A stretch of 64,000 bases of DNA from Kalymmatonema hyalinum WJT4-NPBG1 (GCA_019359075.1 JAHHIB010000031.1:1-64000), one strand, 5' to 3'. Shown: positions 8,154-16,541, counted from the stretch's first letter. Numbers and translations are program-made. Notes: a model not told the origin generated them from the letters alone.

Positions 8154-8562
8154 GGGTGTTATGGTCGGTCATAAAGTCCTTCGCCTTCTGGGGCGTAACC
8201 CTTTAAAAAGGCATCACGGCTGCGGAAGGCTTGATTTGTCTTGTTTGGTGTGGATGGCTGAACAGAGTTTTTGACATCAACAGGACTTACGTATGCATTA
8301 TGAAGAAAGGAAGGGCAACTACAAGTTTTAGGGACTTGCAATTCAAAAAATCTCCAATTTGTAGTAAAGCACCGAATATTGGTGGGTTACGGCGCACTTT
8401 AGTTATCATGTAAAAGACCAACTGTCCTGCGCCTAACCCACCCTACATAATGGATAATTTATTTTTGGTACTCCCTTATATTGCGCTACGAATTTATGAA
8501 ATCTAGTACTTAGTCGCTAAACAACCAAAAATGAAACGGATTTATGCAGGAAATCCCCAAGA
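8154..8562. other. Intergenic region between M48 protease and DUF2283 gene
   Basis: The region holds an inverted repeat at 8381-8442 (listed separately). Reading frames of about 60 codons on both strands (8159-8341 and 8231-8413) overlap each other and have no support. Confidence 0.5.
8381..8442. repeat. Inverted repeat GGTGGGTTACGGCGC...GCGCCTAACCCACC
   Basis: The arms at 8381-8395 and 8429-8442 pair except for one bulge, enclosing about 33 bases. The arm sequence matches the hairpin after lysS at 10642-10671 (GGGTGCGTTACGGC...GCCTAACGTACCC). Both belong to a dispersed palindrome family with a core of G-G-T-G-x-G-T-T-A-(C)-G-G-C. Confidence 0.6.
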
Positions 8563-8802
8563 TTATGCAGTGGGCGCGAAGTGAAAATCTACTATCAGTG
8601 GCAGTTCCAAAAGCGGTTTCTCGGATAACCTTTTGGAAAAAAATAAAATTTCCAGATTTTCAATTTCACCTGTAGTAGGGTTGAGACGAGCAATCACACC
8701 ATACTCAATTTCTGCTGGTTCTTGCTCTGGGTATGGAGGAAGCTTGTTGATGTACAGGGTGTCAGCAGAGCGATCGTATTCAAACTGTAATTTTGCGTGC
8801 AT
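8563..8802 (-). CDS. DUF2283 family small protein
   Basis: A 79-residue protein. FEYDRSADTLYINKLP matches the DUF2283 opening (YD-x-x-AD-x-LYI), and YGVIARLNPTTGEIENLEIL matches the family middle (D/N-x-x-G-x-I-x-G-I-E-I-L). The function is unknown. Members are often found near toxin-antitoxin type modules, but none is evident here. The ATG at 8802 is the natural start. A cytosolic location is likely. Confidence 0.75.
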   Translation of the reverse strand: MHAKLQFEYDRSADTLYINKLPPYPEQEPAEIEYGVIARLNPTTGEIENLEILFFSKRLSEKPLLELPLIVDFHFAPTA

Positions 8803-9109
8803 AAAATTTCTCTTGCTGCATTTTCTTGGTGATGTCAGCTGCCAACAGCTTATGCTGCTGTTTATAGCAGTTGACGCTAACGCAACTTTGTACCCTCTAC
8901 AACAGTCAACCTGTCTTCTAATGATAAAGCCTCAAAAATCAACAGGTGCAGTGCTTGCTCTGCTTGTTTGCTGTCGAATATAAGAGCGAAAATGAAAAGA
9001 GTTAGAATTGAGCATTGAGAATTCAGCTTCAGAATTTGAATCTCCGTCTGAAAAGACGCGGAGAGGTCAAATACAATAATGAAGTCTTGCCCTATTTAGT
9101 TCGTCAATC

Positions 9110-10636
9110 ATGTCGGAAGAAGATATTCGTGCTACGCGGCTGGAAAAAGTAGAACAGCTGAGGCAACTAGGGATGAACCCTTATGCGTACCATTGGGAAT
9201 CAACCCATCACGCCGCTGAATTACAGGAAAAATTTGCCGATTTGCCCAGCGGTGAAGAAGTTGATTTGGAAGTCACTGTGGCTGGACGCGTTATGGCGCG
9301 TCGTGTTTTCGGTAAACTGGCTTTCTTCACTTTGGAAGATGAAACTGGCACAATTCAGCTTTATTTAGATAAAAACCGCATTCAAGAAGGCATGACAGAT
9401 GTTGATGCTGATGCTTTCAACCACTTGAAGCAACTTACAGATGTCGGCGACATCTTGGGAGCAAAGGGGACAATCAAACGGACTGAAAAGGGCGAGCTAT
9501 CTGTTTTTGTAAAAAAATATACTATTTTAACGAAATCCCTATTGCCTTTACCTGATAAATGGCATGGATTGACGGATGTTTCTAAGCGATACCGTCAGCG
9601 TTACGTTGATTTGATAGTAAACCCTGAAGTCCGGCAAACCTTTCGCCGTCGCGCTCTGATCACGGCTGGTATTCGTCGTTACCTGGAACAGCGCGATTTT
9701 ATTGAAATAGAAACTCCGGTTCTCCAAGCAGAAGCGGGGGGTGCAGATGCGCGTCCGTTTATCACTTACCACAACACTCTAGAGATAGAGTTGTATCTAC
9801 GAATTGCGACAGAACTCCATCTCAAGCGCTTGATTGTAGGTGGGTTTGAAAAGGTGTTTGAACTGGGGCGGATTTTCCGCAATGAGGGAATTTCCACCCG
9901 TCACAACCCCGAATTTACCTCAATTGAAGTTTACCAAGCTTATGCCGATTACAACGATATGATGGCGCTGACGGAGGGGATTATTACCACCGTTGCTCAA
10001 GAAGTTCTCGGCACGCTACAAATTACCTACCAAGGCACACCAGTGGATTTGACTCCCCCTTGGCGGCGCGTGACTATGCACGATTTGGTGCAGGAATATA
10101 CAGGTTTGGATTTGAACTCGTTCCAAAGTTTGGAAGAGGCAAAAGTAGCAAGTAAAAAAGCTGGTTTGGAAGGTGTCGAAGATTGCCCTTCAATCGGCAA
10201 GTTGCTGAATGAAGCGTTTGAGCAAAAGGTAGAGGAAAACTTAATTCAGCCTACCTTTGTTACCGACTTTCCTATGGAAATTTCGCCACTGGCAAAACCT
10301 CACCGTTCTAAGCCTGGTTTGGTGGAGCGATTCGAGTTATATGTTGTTGGGCGGGAAACTGCCAACAGTTTCTCAGAATTAACTGATCCTATTGATCAGC
10401 GTCAACGTTTGGAAGCACAAGCCGCCCGCAAAGCTGCTGGTGATTTGGAAGCGCAAGGAGTGGATGAAGACTTTTTGACAGCGTTGGAGTATGGAATGCC
10501 TCCTACTGGAGGTTTAGGTATTGGGATTGATAGGTTGGTGATGTTGTTAACAGACTGTGCGAGTATTCGCGATGCGATCGCATTCCCATTACTCAAACCA
10601 GAAAAATCCGAATCATCCGCGGAATCAGCTACATAG
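9110..10636 (+). CDS. lysS: Lysyl-tRNA synthetase, class II
   Basis: A 508-residue enzyme that charges tRNA(Lys) with lysine using ATP. The N-terminal OB-fold anticodon-binding domain is visible at residues ~50-150 ([23 protein letters not shown]). The class II core follows: motif 2 region [20 protein letters not shown] at ~249-270 and motif 3 [14 protein letters not shown] at ~468-481. The internal [17 protein letters not shown] and [10 protein letters not shown] blocks are LysS hallmarks. The length fits bacterial LysS. The ATG at 9110 opens [20 protein letters not shown], which matches the family start. The gene is monocistronic, followed by a strong hairpin. Confidence 0.97.
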   Translation: MSEEDIRATRLEKVEQLRQLGMNPYAYHWESTHHAAELQEKFADLPSGEEVDLEVTVAGRVMARRVFGKLAFFTLEDETGTIQLYLDKNRIQEGMTDVDADAFNHLKQLTDVGDILGAKGTIKRTEKGELSVFVKKYTILTKSLLPLPDKWHGLTDVSKRYRQRYVDLIVNPEVRQTFRRRALITAGIRRYLEQRDFIEIETPVLQAEAGGADARPFITYHNTLEIELYLRIATELHLKRLIVGGFEKVFELGRIFRNEGISTRHNPEFTSIEVYQAYADYNDMMALTEGIITTVAQEVLGTLQITYQGTPVDLTPPWRRVTMHDLVQEYTGLDLNSFQSLEEAKVASKKAGLEGVEDCPSIGKLLNEAFEQKVEENLIQPTFVTDFPMEISPLAKPHRSKPGLVERFELYVVGRETANSFSELTDPIDQRQRLEAQAARKAAGDLEAQGVDEDFLTALEYGMPPTGGLGIGIDRLVMLLTDCASIRDAIAFPLLKPEKSESSAESAT

Positions 10637-10641
10637 CGATA

Positions 10642-10671
10642 GGGTGCGTTACGGCAAAGCCTAACGTACCC
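10642..10671. terminator. Hairpin just after lysS (repeat-type, possible terminator)
   Basis: GGGTGCGTTACGGC pairs with GCCTAACGTACCC across an AAA loop with one bulge and one G-T pair, starting 6 bases after the lysS stop. There is no T-run, so intrinsic termination is doubtful. It may act as an mRNA 3'-end stabiliser. It belongs to the same palindrome family as 8381-8442. Confidence 0.5.
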
Positions 10672-11149
10672 TCAAAACATCGGTTGATTGGTTTTGTTGT
10701 TGCTATTTCTAAATTCAGTGTTCTGGCGTTGCATACACCACAGCTAGGGGCACAGCAAAGCTTAGTGCCCCTACAAACGCCTGTATTGCACTTATACCAA
10801 GTTGCGTTCATACATCTTACCTTGTCTGGCTTGTCCCAACAAGTGCGTGATATCTTTGAACGCAACTCGGTATCTATTGAAAACGGCGAGACATATGTAT
10901 TTATGGCAACTTTAACAATACTTAGACTTTACAGTTTAAACATCAAATCTCTACAAAATTTGATAGTAGCTTACATGAAATTTATAAAAGCAACTCTTTC
11001 AAGGCATTAGTATAATTACGTAAGTCGAAATTAATCACACGGGGTGTCGGCGTAATACTACCAATTTGATGATTGCCGTCTTGTGGGTGCGAAGACGGAT
11101 AAACCCATGATTTGTCATTAAACAAAAAACTTCTTGCCACCACTGCAAG

Positions 11150-11176
11150 AAGGGCTTGTGGATTTAACAAGCCCTT
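11150..11176. repeat. Hairpin AAGGGCTTGT...ACAAGCCCTT
   Basis: A perfect 10-bp stem with a 7-base loop, 90 bases upstream of the PEP-CTERM start. It is followed on the plus strand by GAGTTTACTG, a weak T-tract. It could terminate transcription coming from the left or attenuate the PEP-CTERM leader. Confidence 0.5.
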
Positions 11177-11200
11177 GAGTTTACTGTGGCAATTTTCATA

Positions 11201-11225
11201 CTTGCCTAACGTTAGGTTTGGCAAG
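11201..11225. promoter_or_regulatory. Palindrome CCTAACGTTAGG within a hairpin upstream of the PEP-CTERM gene
   Basis: CTTGCC (11201-11206) pairs with GGCAAG (11220-11225). Between them lies the perfect 12-bp palindrome CCTAACGTTAGG (11205-11216). It is about 50 bases before the gene start, so it could be an operator or part of a 5' leader. No regulator is identified. Confidence 0.35.
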
Positions 11226-11266
11226 CGTTTCCGGCTGAGAATCAAAAATTTACAAAAGAGGATTGT

Positions 11267-12106
11267 ATGAAGCAACACCTGGGGCTTATCAACCGAATTT
11301 TGCTACTGGCTACTCCGGTAATGGCAAGCTCTATGTTAGTAGCGTTACCCAGTCAGGCTGCTACTTTTGGATCTTCTGAGGCAACATTTAATATAGAGAA
11401 CTTTAATCGCAATCCATTGGGTATTAGGACTATTACTGATGCTGTGACTAACGCTATTAGCACAGATGGTCAAGTGAATGCCAATGCTAATGCTAATGCC
11501 AATTTTGAAGTCGATCCAAACCCTGCCTTGACATTTGCCTCCAATTCATCTGTCAGCGAAGCGCAAGGTCAGGGTGTTAGCTACCTTGGAGAGGGGCAAA
11601 GCTTTGCAGGGGTTATCGGTTACGACTTTCTAGTACAACCTGGCGAAACATTTTCTTTTGATTTCAATGGGTTATTGGATCTCAAAACATCCATTGACAA
11701 TCCAACAGCGGAAAATGCTACTGCTAATGGACTCCTAAAATTTGATTTATACGACAGGGAAAGTAACAGCCTTTTAGACTCTTTTACCATTGCCGGAAAT
11801 TTAGCGACTCCAGGTAACGATGATGCTCTTGATCTTAAACAGAGCAGTAGCATCACCCTAGATCCAGGTCAGACTTCTTATAATACATCTTTTGGCGGAA
11901 CCCAAGAATTTGCTCAAGCTGCTGTTAAGGGTAATTATTCCCGTAATTTTGATAAGTCAACTTATCTCACTTTAGTTGAAACTAAAACCAATCACGTAAG
12001 AGTTCAAGCACCCGAACCATCGGCAGTCCTTAGTTTACTCTTTGGTTGTGGGATACTTGGCATGACTGGGAAACGTAAACGCAATGCAGCTATCTTAGAT
12101 TCCTAA
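11267..12106 (+). CDS. PEP-CTERM sorting domain protein
   Basis: A 279-residue secreted protein. Residues 1-31 form a signal peptide (RILLLATPVMASSMLVALPSQAA). The C-terminus carries the tripartite PEP-CTERM signal: APEPSA, the hydrophobic stretch VLSLLFGCGILGMTG and a basic KRKR tail. This signal is recognised by exosortase for anchoring or surface delivery. The body is Asn/Ser/Thr-rich with a short NANANANAN repeat at about residues 72-80 and a central beta-rich region (GYDFLVQPGETFSFDFNGLL). No enzyme motif was seen. AGAGGA lies 8 bases before the ATG at 11267, a good ribosome-binding site. No exosortase gene is in the window. Confidence 0.88.
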   Translation: MKQHLGLINRILLLATPVMASSMLVALPSQAATFGSSEATFNIENFNRNPLGIRTITDAVTNAISTDGQVNANANANANFEVDPNPALTFASNSSVSEAQGQGVSYLGEGQSFAGVIGYDFLVQPGETFSFDFNGLLDLKTSIDNPTAENATANGLLKFDLYDRESNSLLDSFTIAGNLATPGNDDALDLKQSSSITLDPGQTSYNTSFGGTQEFAQAAVKGNYSRNFDKSTYLTLVETKTNHVRVQAPEPSAVLSLLFGCGILGMTGKRKRNAAILDS

Positions 12107-12336
12107 TTGGTAAGCCAGGAAAACGCTGATACTTGAAGACGATCTATTGCTTTGTTGGTATCTCACGTAGGTTAGGTTGAGCAACGAAACCTAGCAAAAG
12201 ACCAAATCCTACTTTTAATCCCCTGAAAGTAATATACAGCCCGCCTGCGCGGGCTTTGTTTGTTTAGCCCTAGTACTCCATCAAGCCAACTTTGCGGGAT
12301 TTGTAGCGAGCGCTGTCTATTCTTCGGGAAGCCGCT

Positions 12337-12363
12337 GAGTGCAAAGCTTCCTGTGAGGGATAC
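12337..12363. repeat. Intergenic repeat, family A copy 2
   Basis: Matches 213-239 at 24 of 27 positions (differences at three C/T or G/T sites). It sits next to GCGGGCTTTGTTTGTTTAG, another word shared with the region around 240-256. Confidence 0.45.
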
Positions 12364-12588
12364 GCGTCTACGCTCTCATAGTTGAGGACTAAAGTCCTCA
12401 CTACAAATCAGACCTATTTATCATAATTAATGACATGAGACACTAGACTTTTAGACTGAGAAGAAATAGGATTTTATACAAGTTTTTCATATCATATTTC
12501 CCCAACTCTAAAACTTCCTTTCTAAAGTAAAGATTAAGTTTCAAGTTTATAATTTGATCACATTTTCCCTTTTTAGAATAGACATATC

Positions 12589-12615
12589 GCTGAAAGCTGC
12601 TTAACAGCTTTCAGC
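12589..12615 (-). terminator. Hairpin GCTGAAAGCTG...CAGCTTTCAGC after the first small peptide gene
   Basis: A perfect 11-bp stem with a 5-base loop, 40 bases past the stop of the 66-residue peptide gene. A near-identical hairpin lies at 13326-13354 after the 77-residue peptide gene, and both are preceded by ATATC on the plus strand. No T-run follows on the minus strand, while ATTTTCTAC follows on the plus strand. Its position at the 3' end of paralogous genes suggests it belongs to the duplicated unit. Confidence 0.55.
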
Positions 12616-12654
12616 ATTTTCTACAATCTACTGAGTACGGCGTTCAACAAATCT

Positions 12655-12855
12655 TTAGCTATTAGAGCCAGAGATACGGTTCGAGTAGGAGGATGCATTG
12701 GTATAAGTTATGGTAATGGTACTAGCAAAGTCATTACCAGATGCATTTGCATATGCATATGCATATGCCTGGGAAGGAGAATATTGGAATCCACCTTGAA
12801 CTTCTTTTGCTTCTTCAGCAATAATTTCTAACTCAGACAGGTCATTGATAATCAT
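12655..12855 (-). CDS. Gly-Gly leader small peptide, Tyr/Ala/Ser-rich (candidate exporter substrate)
   Basis: A 66-residue peptide. The first 22 residues read MIINDLSELEIIAEEAKEVQ then GG, an acidic amphipathic leader ending in the double-glycine motif cut by C39 peptidases. The tail begins FQYSPSQAYAYAYANASG and is rich in Tyr, Ala, Ser, Asn and Thr. It shares A-S-G-N-D/N-F-x-x-T-x-T-x-T-Y-T-x-A-S-S with the 77-residue peptide at 13397-13630, which shows the two are paralogues and real genes. AGGAGA lies 9 bases upstream of the ATG at 12855. The YAYAYA segment is encoded by repeated GCATAT units. No lanthionine-type Cys residues occur. Substrate of the adjacent exporter is inference. Similar small proteins are seen in other filamentous cyanobacteria, as I recall, without a known function. 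Confidence 0.7.
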   Translation of the reverse strand: MIINDLSELEIIAEEAKEVQGGFQYSPSQAYAYAYANASGNDFASTITITYTNASSYSNRISGSNS

Positions 12856-12994
12856 GATATTGTTCTCCTGAGAATTACTAGTTGATTTGTCTGAATTGGT
12901 GTCAACATAACAGAAAAGCTATTGAATAAAACCACGTGCTTTGTCGGGGCTTATACTCAATAGCTTATTGAACTAAAACTTGGTAACACAAGTT

Positions 12995-13300
12995 TTATGA
13001 AGCACTTGCACTTGAATAGGTAGTGCTGTAAGTAGGTCCATTAGCAGCAGCACCAGCAGCAGCACCAGCGACAGCAGACTGATATCTGTAGCCAATGCTA
13101 TAGCTATATTTGCCAGTAGTTGGGTTAAAGGAATAACTTACATTGGAACCTGAACTTGAATCAGAGGCAGCAAAGGTTGAAACACTGCTTGTAGGTGAGT
13201 TGACAGTAAGTCCAACTGCAAGTCCCCCATGCACTTGACTATCACTTGGAAGTTCAGTTTCAAAAAAGCTTAGGTCAACAACTTTTAATCGGCTCATCAT
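12995..13300 (-). CDS. Gly-Gly leader small protein (VHGG type)
   Basis: About 101 residues. The leader reads MSRLKVVDLSFFETELPSDS then QVHGG, a double-glycine junction about 24 residues in. The remainder is Ser/Thr/Ala/Tyr-rich (SYSFNPTTGKYSYSIGYRYQ, then an AVAGAAAGAAANG stretch, ending YSSASAS). Two ATGs stand next to each other (13300 and 13297) after a GGGGG run. The second has the better spacing, so the protein may be 100 residues. A longer frame to 13345 runs into the upstream hairpin and is not used. It differs in leader wording from its two neighbours but shares their layout and composition, so it is taken as another substrate of the same type. Confidence 0.65.
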   Translation of the reverse strand: MMSRLKVVDLSFFETELPSDSQVHGGLAVGLTVNSPTSSVSTFAASDSSSGSNVSYSFNPTTGKYSYSIGYRYQSAVAGAAAGAAANGPTYSTTYSSASAS

Positions 13301-13325
13301 TTCCCCCTTTTCCAAGCGGATATAT

Positions 13326-13354
13326 CGCTGAAAGCTGTTTAGCAACTTTCAGCG
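13326..13354 (-). terminator. Hairpin after the 77-residue peptide gene, copy of 12589-12615
   Basis: A CGCTGAAAGCTG arm pairs with CAACTTTCAGCG with one mismatch. It lies between the stop of the upstream peptide gene (13397) and the ribosome-binding site of the next (13300). It could reduce read-through between the two genes or stabilise the upstream message. No T-run on the minus strand. Confidence 0.5.
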
Positions 13355-13396
13355 ATTTTTATTTTCTAGTTAGTATGCCTCTAGGCAAAGTTTTGC

Positions 13397-13630
13397 CTAT
13401 GCAGCAGTTGAGCTAGAGGAAGCGGAAGAGTAAGAATTATTGGATCTGCTGTAGTAGGGGTAGTAGTAGGGGTAGCCAGAACTAGCACTGGTATAAGTGC
13501 TGGTATTTGTGGCAGTGAAGTTGTTACCGCTAGCGCTTGCAGTAGAATTTGAATTTGCATTAGCAAATCCACCTTGAACTTGATTGTCTTCAGAAGCAAC
13601 TTCGATGTGAGAGATATCAGAAATAATCAT
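13397..13630 (-). CDS. Gly-Gly leader small peptide, Ser/Tyr/Asn-rich (candidate exporter substrate)
   Basis: A 77-residue peptide. The leader MIISDISHIEVASEDNQVQ-GG closely parallels that of the 66-residue peptide (MII-D-(L/I)-(x)-E-(x)-V-Q-GG-F). The tail contains FANANSNSTASASGNNF, then a remarkable aromatic block GYPYYYPYYSRS and a poly-Ser end. AGGA precedes the ATG at 13630 by about 9 bases. A longer frame from a TTG at 13681 is rejected. It is the first of the three peptide genes in transcription order, about 535 bases downstream of the PPIase gene. Composition is unlike its neighbours and may reflect an extracellular, possibly fibrous or adhesive product, or a bacteriocin; nothing in the sequence decides this. 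Confidence 0.7.
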   Translation of the reverse strand: MIISDISHIEVASEDNQVQGGFANANSNSTASASGNNFTATNTSTYTSASSGYPYYYPYYSRSNNSYSSASSSSTAA

Positions 13631-14164
13631 GATCTTATCCTGGGAATTACTTGTTGTTTTTGGTTCTATCTTTGCAACCAAAGTTTTTTTTGGTTACGTA
13701 TATAACTATAGCATTCTATTTTTTAAAAAGCAGTATTCTTTGATTAAATTTATTTATAGTCTTTTTAGTAAATTGGCTATTAGTGCAAGTTTTATTTATT
13801 GTTTTTGGTATTAAAAATAAAACAACATAAATATTAGACTTTTTTATTTTTAGTTAAAAAAAGCCCAAATATTTATGCTCTAACTTTTCGTTAAAACGTT
13901 AAATTACAATTTTCTAAAAGCATTTTATAAATTACGTATTTTTCATGAAAATGACCTCCTTTTGGTCAATAAGTTAGTCAAAAAACTTGGATAATACTTG
14001 AAGTTATAAATACAAAAATCCTTTTTAGCAATACTCACCCTGACCTAATCAGTTATCAGTTATCCTTTTTCAAAAAAATGGTTGAATCTAACCAAATTTC
14101 TTTTTCTGTAAATCAACAAAAGTTAAAATCTCCTAACATCATGGAGACTAACTCAGAACTGAAC
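13631..14164. other. AT-rich leader region of the small peptide genes
   Basis: About 535 bases with no supported gene and very high AT content. On the minus strand a TATAGT word (about 13703-13708) in GAATGCTATAGTTATATACG is a plausible -10 element for the peptide genes, so these may be transcribed separately from the exporter operon. No convincing -35 was seen. Confidence 0.4.
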
Positions 14165-14947
14165 TTAAGCCTGCATCAACACATCCTCTGATGCTTGAGG
14201 ATGAGTATCGGAATCTAGCAGAGTCAATATCTCCAGTGTTTCAAATTGTTGCTGTAGCCATCCAGAAAACAATTGTTGCTGGATCGCAGAGTGCAACTCC
14301 TCATCTAATTTGGGTTGAATGATTTCTTCAACCCAAATTAGATGGACTCCTTTTGGAGTCACAATTGGCTTGAGTATTTCTGGTGGACTGGCTGCAAATA
14401 CCGCTGCAGCAATATCCGGTCGAAAATCGGTGCGCCGTCGGGTTCCTTGATATCCACCAGCACGACGGAGTTCTGGCTGTTGAATGTATTGGCGGGCGAT
14501 TTCTTGGAAAGTAATTTCGCCTTCTTGCAGTGCATAAAAAAGTTCCAATGCCAAGTCTCTATCTTCTAAGATGACTTCATAAGTTGCAGCAGCAACATAA
14601 TCAAGTTGGTGTTCGTAAAAGAACTGTTCGACCTTATTAGCAAATAGATGGTGCGCCAACTTTTGAGAAAGTACGTTGCTGTGGGCTAATTCTTCAAAAT
14701 CATCCAGAGACAGATGATGTTTTTTCAACCATGCCCAGGTGTCTTGAGCTTTGACAAGTTTCTTAGCAACCCGCAGTCTATCTCCTTCTTGCTGTAGTTC
14801 TTCTGCTGTGACTGTAATACCTGCCTCTTGTGCTGCTTTAGTAATAATTTTTTGAAAAGCGATCGCCTCTACAACTCCAGGTATTTGGCACGAGAGTTTG
14901 ATGTGGTGAATGATGTCTTCACGGAAAATGGTCAAACTTTTTGACAT
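14165..14947 (-). CDS. Parvulin-like peptidylprolyl isomerase of the exporter operon
   Basis: A 260-residue protein. The N-terminal half is helical with the SurA-like region IITKAAQEAGITVTAEELQQ. The C-terminal half resembles a parvulin rotamase domain: ITFQEIARQYI, GGYQGTRRRTDF, then LKPIVTPKGVHLIWVEEI (about residues 145-220). Parvulins speed cis-trans isomerisation of prolyl bonds. There is no signal peptide, so it is predicted cytosolic and could act on substrates before export. GGAGGA is well placed before the ATG at 14947. It lies 40 bases downstream of the HlyD gene, in line with one operon (ABC exporter, HlyD, PPIase). A paralogue lies at 21506-22237. Activity itself is not proven, since parvulin active-site residues vary. 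Confidence 0.8.
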   Translation of the reverse strand: MSKSLTIFREDIIHHIKLSCQIPGVVEAIAFQKIITKAAQEAGITVTAEELQQEGDRLRVAKKLVKAQDTWAWLKKHHLSLDDFEELAHSNVLSQKLAHHLFANKVEQFFYEHQLDYVAAATYEVILEDRDLALELFYALQEGEITFQEIARQYIQQPELRRAGGYQGTRRRTDFRPDIAAAVFAASPPEILKPIVTPKGVHLIWVEEIIQPKLDEELHSAIQQQLFSGWLQQQFETLEILTLLDSDTHPQASEDVLMQA

Positions 14948-14987
14948 GAGGCAATTCCTCCAAAGATTTTAGAGTTTGGATTTTTGA

Positions 14988-16541
14988 CTAAAGGTCTAAC
15001 CCGCTTTTTTGCAGTTTCTTAAACGGGTCTAAGATGTAATCAATCAAACGACGCTGACGGACAATCACCTCAGCAGTGGCTGTCTGTCCAGGAGTTAATG
15101 CGATACGTTTGTCGCCGTTCGGGATATATGGCTGATTCAAAGCGATTTCTAACTCAAAGCTTTCTATGTTGCCTTGAGGTGTTTGACTCACCTTAGAGTC
15201 TGGAGAAATCCTATTCACTTTCCCTGGGACAATGCCATACTCTTGGAAAGGATAGGCATCAAACTTGACTTTGACCGGCATTCCCACTTTCAAGAAGCCG
15301 CTTTGCTGGTTAGGCATACTAGCCTTGAGTACTAAGCCAGCACCTTGAGGTGCAATTTGAGCAACTCTCTGACCAGGTTGTACAACGGCTCCTGGCTTGG
15401 TTATGGGCAGCTCAAAAATGACACCGTTAATAGGCGATCGCACGACTCGTTGTCTTAACTGAATCTTTAAGGATGTAATCTGGCTTCCCGTCTGGGCAAT
15501 TTCCGATTGCAGGGAGTTAATTTGTGTTTGCAGTTCTTTGAGTTGTTCGGAGGCTTTGAGTTGTGCGAGTTGACCTGTATGAATCAGGCTTTGATAGTTA
15601 CGTTGTTCTTCTTGTAAGCGCAGTTCAGCTTGCTCGATTTCCGAGTTAGCCTGATGAATCGTCTTCTCATAACTGCTTTGTTGCTCTTTAAGCCTCGACT
15701 CAGCTTGAGAAATATCAGAACGAGCTTGTACAAGGCGTTCGTAGTCTTCTTTTGCCGCCTGTTGGACGTCCTTGAAGCGGTCTTGTGACATGACACCGTC
15801 TTCATAGGCTTTTTGATAGCGTGGGACTTTTTCTTGTGAGGCTTGGAGACGAACGGATGCTAACTTATCGGCAGCCTTGCTAGAGTCAAGGGCTTGCTGC
15901 ATCTGGTTAACTTTAGCCAGTTTTTCCTCTTTGTTTAAGTTATAGACAGCTTTGAGAGCATCCAGATTCTGTCGCGCCTGCTGTACTTGAGACTGTTTTG
16001 CCAATTGTTGAGCCTGGTTTTGTTGCTGTTGAGTACTCACACCAAGCGTCAATTGATTTTTGAGTAGTTCTAAGGACTCGCGCCGATTCTGTAGCCCGTC
16101 GAGCTTTGTCACAACTTGCTGGAGTTCAGTTCTTAAGACATCTGACTCTAATTCCAGCAGAATCTGACCTGATTTTACGGTTTCGCCTTCTTTGACCCTG
16201 ACAACAGTGACGCCCCCGCCGACTGGACTATCTAATTTTTGGGTAGCACCTTTCGGTTCAATACGCCCTCTAGCGCTCCCTGTTTCATCAACTTTGGAGA
16301 GCATCGCCCAAGGTAAGATAATCGCTGCAAAGGCTATCAACACGTATAGTAAAGAACGCGTCCAGACTTTAGGTAAAGCATCTAGCAGTTCTTCGGTACC
16401 GAAAAACCAATCGTTTTCCTCGCTTGTCGCGTTGATCGCTTTGTCAGTATTTTCCGTAATTATAGTGTCATCTTTATTTAGATACTCATCCGGCTCGCTT
16501 CTGGCAAGGGCGGATTGTGAATGACGAGATGGGTGTGGCAT
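14988..16541 (-). CDS. HlyD-family membrane fusion protein
   Basis: About 517 residues. A cytoplasmic N-terminus is followed by one membrane segment at ~62-82 (SLLYVLIAFAAIILPWAM). Then comes a lipoyl/barrel-sandwich half (KLDSPVGGGVTVVRVKEGE), a long coiled coil (~residues 150-360) and the second half (RVVRSPINGVIFELPITKPG) with a beta-barrel end. This is the classic adaptor linking an inner-membrane ABC exporter to an outer-membrane channel. I start it at the ATG at 16541 (AGGTGA upstream). A longer frame from TTG at 16637 would overlap the exporter stop and adds a non-conserved stretch. It sits 92 bases downstream of the exporter gene, same strand, so partnership is strongly implied. No TolC-type gene is in the window. 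Confidence 0.92.
   Translation of the reverse strand: MPHPSRHSQSALARSEPDEYLNKDDTIITENTDKAINATSEENDWFFGTEELLDALPKVWTRSLLYVLIAFAAIILPWAMLSKVDETGSARGRIEPKGATQKLDSPVGGGVTVVRVKEGETVKSGQILLELESDVLRTELQQVVTKLDGLQNRRESLELLKNQLTLGVSTQQQQNQAQQLAKQSQVQQARQNLDALKAVYNLNKEEKLAKVNQMQQALDSSKAADKLASVRLQASQEKVPRYQKAYEDGVMSQDRFKDVQQAAKEDYERLVQARSDISQAESRLKEQQSSYEKTIHQANSEIEQAELRLQEEQRNYQSLIHTGQLAQLKASEQLKELQTQINSLQSEIAQTGSQITSLKIQLRQRVVRSPINGVIFELPITKPGAVVQPGQRVAQIAPQGAGLVLKASMPNQQSGFLKVGMPVKVKFDAYPFQEYGIVPGKVNRISPDSKVSQTPQGNIESFELEIALNQPYIPNGDKRIALTPGQTATAEVIVRQRRLIDYILDPFKKLQKSGLDL

Larger units (their letters stand above)
10637..11266. other. Intergenic region between lysS and the PEP-CTERM gene
   Basis: About 630 bases that hold three hairpins (listed separately at 10642-10671, 11150-11176 and 11201-11225). 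A 108-codon plus-strand frame at 10684-11010 starts at a non-ATG codon without a ribosome-binding site, and its product resembles nothing. I do not call it. The promoter of the PEP-CTERM gene is expected near 11180-11250. Confidence 0.5.
12107..12654. other. Intergenic region downstream of the PEP-CTERM gene
   Basis: It holds repeat family A copy 2 (12337-12363) and the hairpin at 12589-12615. Between them is AT-rich text. On the minus strand at about 12548-12580 the text AAAAAGGGAAAATG followed by TGATCAAATTAT resembles the ribosome-binding site and start of the VHGG peptide gene, suggesting a decayed extra copy. Confidence 0.4.

Noticed and set aside
10684-11010. 108-codon plus-strand frame after lysS
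   Set aside because: Non-ATG start, follows a repeat hairpin, composition not coding-like, no recognisable motif.
13631-13681. Longer N-terminus for the 77-residue peptide
   Set aside because: TTG start without ribosome-binding site; the internal ATG has AGGA upstream and matches the paralogue's leader.
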